A DNA stretch of 64,000 nt from Bdellovibrionales bacterium (lineage in GTDB: Bacteria > Bdellovibrionota > UBA1018). Shown here piece after piece: positions 51,283-58,850 of the stretch. A program made the translations under genes and the position numbers. The notes beneath the pieces are model-generated. The model was not told where the DNA came from and did no database searches. It saw only the letters and a program-made list of their open reading frames with translations. Positions within the stretch are counted from its first letter, which is position 1; each line of letters starts with the position of its first letter. The DNA is taken from assembly GCA_016786465.1 (NCBI GenBank), contig JAEUWC010000002.1:1-64000 (forward strand), in the 5' to 3' direction.

Positions 51283-53120
51283 TGGCAACGGTCCTTGGAA
51301 TATCCGCCTATTATCACGATAGCGCAGCAGCACTTCTTCGTGACGGAAAGATTGTGGCCGCGGCCCAGGAAGAACGCTTTTCGCGAAAGAAGTTCGACGC
51401 CGACTTTCCACGTCGTTCCATTCAGTTTTGTTTGAATTTTGGGGGTGTGAAGCTTTGTCAGGTCGATGCAATTGTCTTTTATGACAAGCCCTTCACCAAG
51501 TTCGATCGCATCATGGAAACTTGGTTGGAATTTGCGCCCAAGGGATTCACCAACTTTCGCAAGTCCATGCCAGTCTGGATCAAGGAAAAGCTTTTTCTGA
51601 AAAGCCTTTTGTTGGACGAATTCAGTGCGCTGGATGAAAGCGTGCCGCGTGAAAAAATCCGCAACGCTTTGAAGTTTTCGGAACACCACTTAAGCCATGC
51701 AGCAAGCGCCTTTTATCCGTCCCCCTTTGAAAAAGCCTTGGTCCTGGTTTTGGATGGCGTGGGGGAATGGGTCACTTCCAGTGTGTTTTTGGGCGATAAA
51801 AACCAGCTTCGTCGTGCCAAAGAAATTCGATTCCCTCATTCACTTGGACTTTTGTATTCGGCCTTTACCGAATACTGCGGTTTTAAAGTGAATTCCGGTG
51901 AATACAAGCTGATGGGCCTAGCACCGTATGGTAAGCCGCGATTTTCAGACTTGATCCGTCAGGAAGTGGTTCGCGTTTTCGATGATGGTTCTTTCAGCCT
52001 TCGATTGGATCTTTTTGATTACTGCACAGGAATGCGAATGACGGGAAAGAAGCTTCACCGCCTTTTGGGTCAGGGCCCGCGCGATCCAGATGCGCCGGTG
52101 ACTGAATTTCACATGGACGTTGCGGCATCGATTCAACAGGTCACCGAAGAAATTCTTTTAAAGATGGTGGAAAAGCTTCGAAAGGAATTTCCCGATTACC
52201 CAAACCTTTGCCTAGCCGGTGGAGTTGCTTTAAATTGCGTGGCAAACGGAAAGATTCTGCGTAAGAAACTTTTTAATCAGATTTGGATTCAACCTGCAGC
52301 GGGCGATGCGGGTGGGGCATTGGGCGCCGCGCTTGCGTATCATTATTCAATGGAAAACCGCCAACCTTCAGGCGACCAGATGCAGGGGGCTTTTCTGGGG
52401 TCCCAGTATTCCAATGAAGAAATTCGCAGACAGATTCAAGAATTTGGATTGGTGTCGCGTGAAGGGAAGCAAGAACAGAACCTGGCGGCTTGTGCGAACC
52501 TATTGAATGAAGGCCAAGTACTGGGTCTGTTTCAGGGGCGAATGGAATTTGGCCCCAGGGCGCTGGGGGCTAGGTCGATCATCGCAGATGCGAGGAATCA
52601 GTCTATGCAGATGGACTTGAATTTGAAGATTAAGTTTCGAGAAGGGTTTCGGCCCTTTGCGCCGGCTGTGACCCAAGAAAAAGTCGGCGAATGGTTCGAT
52701 CTGAATGTGGAATCGCCTTATATGCTTTTGGTGGATCAGATTCGGGCGGATCGCTTGATTTCAGAAAGCAGTGAAGAATCCAAACTTCGCGGGTTTGAAA
52801 AATTGAAGGCTCGCCGGTCACAGATTCCTGCCGTCACCCATGTTGACGGATCCGCACGCATTCAAACGATCGATGGGACCGTGAATCCAGTCTTTTATTC
52901 ATTGCTTCAAGAATTTGAAAAAGTTTCCGGTTGTCCCGTTCTGGTGAACACCAGCTTTAACGTTCGCAGCGAACCCATCGTTGAAAGTCCTACCGACGCA
53001 TTTCGTTGTTTCATGGGAACCGACATCGATGCGCTTTGGATTGGCGATTTTTTGTTGTTGAAAAAGGACCAGCCCGCGCATCTACTGAAGAAGTACCATC
53101 ACCGCTTCGAGAAAGATTAA
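51282..53120 (+). CDS. NodU/CmcH-family carbamoyltransferase
   Basis: The 612-residue protein has the N-terminal Kae1-like domain (I-S-A-Y-Y-H-D-S-A-A-A, E-E-R-F-S-R-K-K, H-H-L-S-H-A-A-S-A-F, G-G-V-A-L-N-C-V) and the C-terminal YrdC-like part (F-G-P-R-A-L-G-A-R-S, N-T-S-F-N). It should make carbamoyl-AMP from carbamoyl phosphate and ATP and transfer the carbamoyl group to a hydroxyl of a glycan or lipid. It is sandwiched between SxtJ-like and DUF5989 genes with overlaps or a 3-bp gap. Confidence 0.95.
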   Translation: MATVLGISAYYHDSAAALLRDGKIVAAAQEERFSRKKFDADFPRRSIQFCLNFGGVKLCQVDAIVFYDKPFTKFDRIMETWLEFAPKGFTNFRKSMPVWIKEKLFLKSLLLDEFSALDESVPREKIRNALKFSEHHLSHAASAFYPSPFEKALVLVLDGVGEWVTSSVFLGDKNQLRRAKEIRFPHSLGLLYSAFTEYCGFKVNSGEYKLMGLAPYGKPRFSDLIRQEVVRVFDDGSFSLRLDLFDYCTGMRMTGKKLHRLLGQGPRDPDAPVTEFHMDVAASIQQVTEEILLKMVEKLRKEFPDYPNLCLAGGVALNCVANGKILRKKLFNQIWIQPAAGDAGGALGAALAYHYSMENRQPSGDQMQGAFLGSQYSNEEIRRQIQEFGLVSREGKQEQNLAACANLLNEGQVLGLFQGRMEFGPRALGARSIIADARNQSMQMDLNLKIKFREGFRPFAPAVTQEKVGEWFDLNVESPYMLLVDQIRADRLISESSEESKLRGFEKLKARRSQIPAVTHVDGSARIQTIDGTVNPVFYSLLQEFEKVSGCPVLVNTSFNVRSEPIVESPTDAFRCFMGTDIDALWIGDFLLLKKDQPAHLLKKYHHRFEKD

Positions 53121-53123
53121 TTC

Positions 53124-53276
53124 ATGAAAGACTGGCTGATCGAATACTGGCAGTTCATCCGAGAAAACAAAAAGTGGTGGCTGATTCCGATGATCCTTGT
53201 CCTAGCGACCCTAGGAGCCTTGATCGTCTTTTCTCAGGGCAGCGTCGTTGCTCCGTTCGTCTATACGCTTTTTTAG
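53124..53276 (+). CDS. DUF5989-family small membrane protein
   Basis: This 50-residue protein begins 3 bp after the carbamoyltransferase stop. It has one membrane helix (I-P-M-I-L-V-L-A-T-L-G-A-L-I) flanked by R-E-N-K-K-W-W and ending V-V-A-P-F-V-Y-T-L-F, the hallmark of DUF5989, which recurs next to SxtJ/carbamoyltransferase pairs. Its role is probably to hold the complex at the membrane. Confidence 0.9.
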   Translation: MKDWLIEYWQFIRENKKWWLIPMILVLATLGALIVFSQGSVVAPFVYTLF

Positions 53277-53344
53277 GTTTCAGTGTTGCCCTAAGGTCTT
53301 GAAATTACTTTGGTTTACGGTCTGTGGTACACTCATAGGTAGAT

Positions 53345-53644
53345 ATGAAAAGTACGGTGATCCTTCTTTTGGGATTGTTTTCAACCTATGTGGCGTGGGC
53401 CGCAGGCACCTGCGTTTCTACCGGCGCGAACCCTTGCGTGGCCTACGATGCCGCGCGCGGATGTCGGGTTTTGGCGGGACCTAGCAACGCCTGTTGCGTG
53501 ACGGTCGGCGCGACCCGACGAAAAGTTTTGAACAGTACCGGAAATTCGATTTTCGTTCCCATGGATACAAACGCCGAGTTCACGAACATGATCGGCGCAC
53601 CACCAGCCAGCGTGACGTTTACGAACGACGTTTGGTGTCCTTAG
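53345..53644 (+). CDS. Small secreted cysteine-rich protein
   Basis: A signal peptide ends at A-W-A-A-G. The 80-residue mature part has six cysteines (C23, C31, C40, C50, C51, C98), suggesting a disulfide-stabilised exported protein. No family recognised. It lies 68 bp after DUF5989, so it may be transcribed separately. It overlaps the convergent TMTC-like gene by 26 bp at its 3' end. Confidence 0.65.
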   Translation: MKSTVILLLGLFSTYVAWAAGTCVSTGANPCVAYDAARGCRVLAGPSNACCVTVGATRRKVLNSTGNSIFVPMDTNAEFTNMIGAPPASVTFTNDVWCP

Positions 53645-55142
53645 TTTTTCGCGCTTCTTTGATCGCGTTTCTTAGTTCGTAAAGAATCGGCAAAAACTTG
53701 CTGGCCTTAAGGCTTTCGTCTTGGTCAATCTGAAAAAGAGTTTCTTCAATGACGTAAGCGGCCCTTTCGCTTTGCCCTAAGTTCATCAGGGCGACGGCTA
53801 GATTGTTTGCAATCGCGACGTGCCCCGGCGTTGCGTTTAGGCTTTCGGTATAGAAGCTGATTTCATTTTTGTAGTAAGGCGTGGCCTTGAGTCCCATCGC
53901 CAAGAAGATCGCAAGGACTAAACCCAAACTGGTCTGTAGTCGAGGCGCTTTGACCTTCTCGAGATAGTAAAAAGGCAAAACCAATAAGAACGGAAGCGCC
54001 AGATACAGGTGCTGATCACTGACCCAAGAAATGTTCATGAACGGGGTCGGCACCAGTCCCAAGACCGGAAAGATCAGAATCGCTGCTGGAATCCAATGCA
54101 TCAGCCAGCTTCGCTTCAGAAACCCAATTTCAAACCAGGCCAGGGCGAACAACGCAATCAATGAAAGGATTCGAAGTGCGTCTGACCCATGAAACTGGCC
54201 GCGTTCAGGTTCTTTCACGGGGTGACTTCCTAAGGGCAGGTAGGCTTTCCAAAAATAGTACGCCGAAGTTCGTAGCAAGCGTGAAACTGCCTGAAAGCCT
54301 TTCTGAATCAGGTTGGCGTCGCTTGGGGTCTTTGGCGCAGTGGCCAAAGGGGATGCAGCCGGGGCAGAAGCAGGGACTTCGGTGGCCTTCATCGCAGGGT
54401 GAGGCAAGGCCTGAAGCACTTTGCTTTCAGTGTGTGGAAGGATCACTTTTTCCGCCGTTTTCGCCTGATCTGGGTCGATGCCTGCCCCAAGACTAGTCAC
54501 GATACGATAACCACTGAAGCTACTGAAAATAAAAAATGGCAAAAGCCAGACGATCGCACGTTTCTTGACGTGGAACTTTAGGCCCGGGATCAGAAAAAGC
54601 AGGGGAAGCATCAGCGCCGACGCCTTGCAAGCCAAGGCACAAAAGAAAAGGGCCCAAGAAGCGTACATCCACCGTCGATCTTTTTCTGCGCGCAGATAGG
54701 TCAGAAGCGTCAGAAACGAAAAGAAAAAGCATAGCAGCGTTTTCACCTGGGTCATCCAGGCAACGGCAATCAGGTTCGCGGGGTGAAGAATGAAAAGTAG
54801 AAAAATCCATTCGGCCTTGGGCCACTTCAATTGGGTTCCCAGCTGCAGGACCAATAGCGAATTCAGTAGATGCAAAAGAAGATTGAACGCGTGGTACTGA
54901 TTGAACTGATATCCAAAAACCGAAAGCAGAAATTTCTGAACGGTCACTGAAAGGGGCCAGGCAAAACGTGACCAAACCATCGAATAAGGGTATTCCGACG
55001 ACATCACATGGGCGCGAAACCAGTCCACGCTGTCGTCCCAAATGGGTGCTCCGTTTAGGACCGGATAGTAAAGAAGAATCCCCAAGAAACACGCGCCCAA
55101 AAGGAAAAGCGGATTCTGATTCAAAGGCTTTGTTTTCGACAT
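53619..55142 (-). CDS. TMTC/PMT-like membrane glycosyltransferase with TPR-like tail
   Basis: The 507-residue protein has about ten membrane segments. After the first, it has A-P-I-W-D-D-S-V-D-W, the acidic loop of GT-C enzymes related to TMTC O-mannosyltransferases. The C-terminal 60 residues (A-N-N-L-A-V-A-L-M-N-L-G-Q) form a TPR-like unit, also as in TMTC proteins. It may glycosylate secreted proteins. ATG 55142 immediately follows the stop of the nucleotidyltransferase-like gene. Confidence 0.8.
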   Translation of the reverse strand: MSKTKPLNQNPLFLLGACFLGILLYYPVLNGAPIWDDSVDWFRAHVMSSEYPYSMVWSRFAWPLSVTVQKFLLSVFGYQFNQYHAFNLLLHLLNSLLVLQLGTQLKWPKAEWIFLLFILHPANLIAVAWMTQVKTLLCFFFSFLTLLTYLRAEKDRRWMYASWALFFCALACKASALMLPLLFLIPGLKFHVKKRAIVWLLPFFIFSSFSGYRIVTSLGAGIDPDQAKTAEKVILPHTESKVLQALPHPAMKATEVPASAPAASPLATAPKTPSDANLIQKGFQAVSRLLRTSAYYFWKAYLPLGSHPVKEPERGQFHGSDALRILSLIALFALAWFEIGFLKRSWLMHWIPAAILIFPVLGLVPTPFMNISWVSDQHLYLALPFLLVLPFYYLEKVKAPRLQTSLGLVLAIFLAMGLKATPYYKNEISFYTESLNATPGHVAIANNLAVALMNLGQSERAAYVIEETLFQIDQDESLKASKFLPILYELRNAIKEARKTKDTKRRS

Positions 55143-56045
55143 TTAGTTTTCCTGATTCGTTTCAGCCGAAATCCACCGGTCGATTTCGGAAATCCAATGC
55201 GCTTCGTTTTCTGGACGTGCACATTGGATCGCGTGCTTTAAATTCTTCATATGTTCGGCCAGGTTTTCAAGTTTCCGAATTCTTCTTTGGCCCGTTAGCC
55301 CCCAAAGTTCCCACCGAACTTGGGCGATCAGTACGCGTTTCAGTTGGGGCGATAGCTCGCGAATCCGGTTAGCCAAAAACCCGATCTTGTGCGGAAAAAG
55401 TGCGACGGATTCCGGAAGCGGAGGGTACTTAGCGTGATCATAACGGCTTTGAATCAAGTCCGAAACGTTCTGCACCCAGTAGGGATCCGAATGGGAAACC
55501 CCTAGGCTTAGGATCTTCGAAATCACTCCTTTTAGCCTTTTTTCCGAAAGTTCAGCAGCCGACATGGGTTCAATCCCGGTTGCCAGAAAGTGCGAGCGCC
55601 ATTTCTTTTCACGAGAAGCAGGGTTTTTGATCAGATTCTTGCAATCGGCGTCCGCCATTCGAATCAAAAAGACCAACGCGTCTTCGGGGGTCGCAATCGG
55701 AGCGCTTTCGAAGCGGACTTTTTTCAGTAGCTTTGGATCACGTCCCAATTCGTAAAAGTTTGCGTGTTTCAGCCAACTGGAATCTTTTTTCCACACATAA
55801 AGATTGGCTTCGCCGACCCATGGGGCCATTCTTTTTGCCCAAATCAACGAAGAACGAATTCGGTTCAGGTCGGCGTCAGAAGGTGATTCTTCTAAAAACA
55901 AAGTCAGGTCTAGGTCGCTTTGGCCAGGATTGTCGGTGCCCAATTGAAAACTGTTTCGCGCCCAAACTTGTGCGGGAAGTGTCAGCTTCAGCGTCTGAAG
56001 TGACAAATGATAGGGCAGTCGAAGCAGGCTTTCGATGATCGGCAT
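55143..56045 (-). CDS. Nucleotidyltransferase-fold protein
   Basis: Near residue 45 the motif Q-L-G-T-D-N-P-G-Q-S-D-L-D-L-T-L matches the G-S/T-x-x-x-x-S-D-x-D core of pol-beta-type nucleotidyltransferases, keeping both metal-binding Asp residues. The remaining 230 residues are helical. ATG 56045 overlaps the radical SAM stop (TGATG), and the next gene follows without a gap, so all three are coupled. The substrate is unknown; transfer of a nucleotide to a protein, sugar or small molecule is possible. Confidence 0.75.
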   Translation of the reverse strand: MPIIESLLRLPYHLSLQTLKLTLPAQVWARNSFQLGTDNPGQSDLDLTLFLEESPSDADLNRIRSSLIWAKRMAPWVGEANLYVWKKDSSWLKHANFYELGRDPKLLKKVRFESAPIATPEDALVFLIRMADADCKNLIKNPASREKKWRSHFLATGIEPMSAAELSEKRLKGVISKILSLGVSHSDPYWVQNVSDLIQSRYDHAKYPPLPESVALFPHKIGFLANRIRELSPQLKRVLIAQVRWELWGLTGQRRIRKLENLAEHMKNLKHAIQCARPENEAHWISEIDRWISAETNQEN

Positions 56046-57220
56046 CAGTCGTCCATCCGGTGTTTGAAGCACCACTGGCAGCGATGGTCCGTGGGGGTTG
56101 CCAAAAGCAGGTCGCTTCTGAACTTCTGATAGGCCGGAGAATTCCAGATTTCACGCATCGATTGCTTCTTGAGGTCGCCCATTTCCAGCATATCGGGGAA
56201 CATCATGTGGTTGCAGGTCCCCATCTTGGCTTCGTAATTGATGTAAACGTAACTAAAGGGTTTGAAACAGCGCTGGTTCACTGAAACTCGATACGAATCG
56301 ATCGACTGGTCAAAAATTCTGGGCATTCCTTTTTGTTCCCAGTAGTCGGGGTCGAAGCTGGGTTTCGCCGGAAAAGGTCTGGGCGAACGGCGATTGTCGA
56401 TATTTGCGGCCGCTTGGACGCGTTTGGGATCGATGCCTTTTGTAAAAGTCCAGTCGTTAAACAGCACCCGAACACCCAAGTCCAGTGCTGCGTCGATCGC
56501 GCTTTCGCAGTGCAGGCGAATTTCGTCCGGATTCATTTTTTTAGGGTCCTGGTCGGCGTCTTTAGGTTGAACCATCTTAAACTGCACTTCACCGACCTGG
56601 TAGCGTGCCGCCATTTCGACCAAGGCACGAAGCTCGTGAATGTTCTTTCTTTGAATCGTCGATATAAAATACAAGAATCCAGTTTGGTTTTTCTTGATCG
56701 CGTCCTGAATCGTCTTAAGATTCTCGCAAATCGTGTCAAAGTTGCTTCGTTGACGAATGGATTCAAAGACGTCCTTTGTGGCGCCGTCGCAGGAAAATCC
56801 TAATACAAAACCGGTTCGAATCATTTTGTCCCAGGTCTGTGGGCGCGGAAGACCTAAGTTTGTAACCAGGTGCCATTCGATGAACGGGTGGTTTTCTAGG
56901 TAATCCACCAATTCAGGCCACCAAGGCAAAATCGTGGTTTCACCAAACCCTCGAAGGTCGATGAAATTGGCGTAGGGGAAAAATTGTTCGGCGATTTTGA
57001 CAAACGTATCCATGGGCATGTTGTATTCCGCCTTGTACTTGGCGAACTTGGGGTCCCAGGATTGAGGGCACATGATGCAACGAAAGTTGCAGTTCTGCGT
57101 CAATTCAACAATGCCTTTGAAAGGCATCGACGTTGGAGTCAAGGTTTTGGATTCGAACTCGGACCACGCTAAGGCGTAGTTGTCGACCTTCTTTCTCCAA
57201 ATTTCCTTCACGTCCAGCAT
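56045..57220 (-). CDS. Radical SAM protein with SPASM domain
   Basis: The radical SAM cluster motif is C-N-F-R-C-I-M-C (CxxxCxxC, about residues 49-56). A C-terminal SPASM region has Cys residues in R-C-F-K-P-F, G-T-C-N-H-M-M and C-Q-W-C-F-K-H for extra Fe-S clusters. Enzymes of this type modify peptides or carbohydrates by radical chemistry. It heads a coupled trio with the nucleotidyltransferase-like and TMTC-like genes. No short precursor peptide gene is apparent next to it. Confidence 0.92.
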   Translation of the reverse strand: MLDVKEIWRKKVDNYALAWSEFESKTLTPTSMPFKGIVELTQNCNFRCIMCPQSWDPKFAKYKAEYNMPMDTFVKIAEQFFPYANFIDLRGFGETTILPWWPELVDYLENHPFIEWHLVTNLGLPRPQTWDKMIRTGFVLGFSCDGATKDVFESIRQRSNFDTICENLKTIQDAIKKNQTGFLYFISTIQRKNIHELRALVEMAARYQVGEVQFKMVQPKDADQDPKKMNPDEIRLHCESAIDAALDLGVRVLFNDWTFTKGIDPKRVQAAANIDNRRSPRPFPAKPSFDPDYWEQKGMPRIFDQSIDSYRVSVNQRCFKPFSYVYINYEAKMGTCNHMMFPDMLEMGDLKKQSMREIWNSPAYQKFRSDLLLATPTDHRCQWCFKHRMDD

Positions 57221-57244
57221 GTGTAGAAGTGTAGCATAAAGAGC

Positions 57245-58084
57245 ATGAAAATCGGCATTCTAGTTCCCGCCTACAATGTCAGTCCCGTACTTGGGAAAGT
57301 CATTCGCGGTATTGCAGAAAGTCCCCATTTCGCAACCGTCGCTGAAGTCTTGATCATCGACAATCAAAGCACCGATTCAACACATGCGGTAGCGCTTGCA
57401 TTTTCTGGCGAAGCGTCACCGATTGGCTCGAAGATCACGGTGCTTCGCCACCACCAGAACTATGGATATGGATCCAGCATCAAAACGGGATTTCAGTACT
57501 TTTTAGACCGTCCCGAAGTGACCCATATTTTGGTCATACACGGGGATCATCAGGCTGACCCCGAAGCGGTTCTTGAAACTTACGTTCAAGCAGGTCAGGT
57601 GACGGGGGTTGAAGCCGTGGTGGGCAGCCGATTCATGGCGGGTGCCGATTCCAGTCATTACAGCCTAGTTCGAAAACTGGGGAATTACTTTTTTAACTTT
57701 CTGACCTGGATTCTGACGGGTCAGAAAATGTCGGATGCGGGTGCTGCTGTGGCATTACTTTCCGTCGCCCGGGTGCGCCAGATTCCTTTTCTTCGCTTTT
57801 CCAATTCGATGCAGTTTCACCCACAGTTCAATATTTTTCTTTATCGAAACTGCGGTGAAACGCTTTTGGAAGTCCCAGTGGGTTGGAAAGATTCGGAAGT
57901 CCCTTCCACGGTGCGTGTATTTAGCTACGGGCTAGAACTTTTGCGACTGCTTTTTCGGTATCGCGTTCGGGTGGGTCTAGGGACGAAGGATGAAGAAATA
58001 TTCGAACCTTTACCCAAAGTTTCAAATAAGTCGTACGACCTGTTTCGGGGCGGAAAATTTATAGCATCGAAAGCGCTTTCTTAA
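57245..58084 (+). CDS. Family 2 glycosyltransferase
   Basis: The GT-A motifs are G-I-L-V-P-A-Y-N, I-I-D-N-Q-S-T-D-S and I-H-G-D-H-Q-A-D. Length (279) and the absence of multiple C-terminal helices suggest a cytoplasmic or monotopic enzyme transferring sugar to a lipid carrier. It starts only 24 bp from the divergent radical SAM gene. The 3' end overlaps the convergent SdhL-like gene by 26 bp. Confidence 0.9.
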   Translation: MKIGILVPAYNVSPVLGKVIRGIAESPHFATVAEVLIIDNQSTDSTHAVALAFSGEASPIGSKITVLRHHQNYGYGSSIKTGFQYFLDRPEVTHILVIHGDHQADPEAVLETYVQAGQVTGVEAVVGSRFMAGADSSHYSLVRKLGNYFFNFLTWILTGQKMSDAGAAVALLSVARVRQIPFLRFSNSMQFHPQFNIFLYRNCGETLLEVPVGWKDSEVPSTVRVFSYGLELLRLLFRYRVRVGLGTKDEEIFEPLPKVSNKSYDLFRGGKFIASKALS

Positions 58085-58850
58085 GCGCTTGGGGCGTTGG
58101 CTTTTTTCCGGTGTAAAGACGAAATTGTTGAATGGCCTGTGGAATGGCCAGATCCAGCCCTGAAATACACGGAAGCTTTTTGGTCTGTGCCCAGCGAATC
58201 AGTGGGGTAGGTTTGCCCAGTTTCGGCAAAACGACGACATAGTCACCCACTGCCCGAATTTGTTTTCCGGTGCTGATGGGTAACTTACGAATTCGTGTTT
58301 CCGGAGTCGCATTGATGAAGACGGTCGTTTGGGGCGGAAGCTTTGCGGCCGTTTTGCAGCCCAAGATCTGCGCCAGCTTTCTTGCTTGTTTTGGGTCTCG
58401 GGCTAGGATCGTTAGGTGTGAAGGGTCGACATAGCCTAGGTCGATCAGGGCTTTCGCGCAGGTCCTTGCAATTCCCCCTGCACCGAAAATGACCCAATGG
58501 TCTTTCCGAAATCTTTTAAAACGCTTGAAGCAGACTTTCGCGGAAAAGTAATCCGTGTTGTAACCCTTCAGTTTTCCGCCTTGGTTCACAATCGTGTTCA
58601 CGGCCTGAACTGATTTTGCGATCGGATCAAGTGCGTCCAGTTCAGGAATGACCTTTGACTTAAAGGGCATGGTGACCGAACAGCCTCGGATCGAAAGTTT
58701 TCGAACGGATTGAACGGCTTTGCGCCCGTCCTGGGTTGAAAAAGCCTGGTAAACAAAGGGCAGGTTCATTTCGCTGTATAAGGCGTTATGGAATGTCGTC
58801 CCGAAACTTCCAGCTTTCTTCGCGATCGAAATACAAAGTTGAATCTTCAT
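58059..58850 (-). CDS. Shikimate dehydrogenase-like protein (SdhL type)
   Basis: The AroE fold is clear: G-C-S-V-T-M-P-F-K, Q-A-V-N-T-I, G-Y-N-T-D-Y and the Rossmann motif F-G-A-G-G-I-A. The start (G-S-F-G-T-T-F-H-N-A-L-Y) matches the SdhL subgroup (such as Haemophilus HI0607) rather than canonical AroE, which has S-x-S-P. SdhL proteins show weak shikimate activity and their true substrate is unclear. It overlaps the upstream cupin-NTase-kinase gene by ATGA, so it probably acts in that pathway instead of aromatic amino acid synthesis. Confidence 0.85.
   Translation of the reverse strand: MKIQLCISIAKKAGSFGTTFHNALYSEMNLPFVYQAFSTQDGRKAVQSVRKLSIRGCSVTMPFKSKVIPELDALDPIAKSVQAVNTIVNQGGKLKGYNTDYFSAKVCFKRFKRFRKDHWVIFGAGGIARTCAKALIDLGYVDPSHLTILARDPKQARKLAQILGCKTAAKLPPQTTVFINATPETRIRKLPISTGKQIRAVGDYVVVLPKLGKPTPLIRWAQTKKLPCISGLDLAIPQAIQQFRLYTGKKPTPQALKKALSML

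Noticed and set aside
53299-53333. Promoter for the small Cys-rich secreted protein
   Set aside because: TTGAAA and TACACT are 23 bp apart, too far for sigma-70; an extended -10 alone was not enough.
58059-58850. Canonical aroE of the shikimate pathway
   Set aside because: The N-terminal motif is of the SdhL type and the gene is coupled to glycan-type enzymes, so the aromatic-pathway label was not used.
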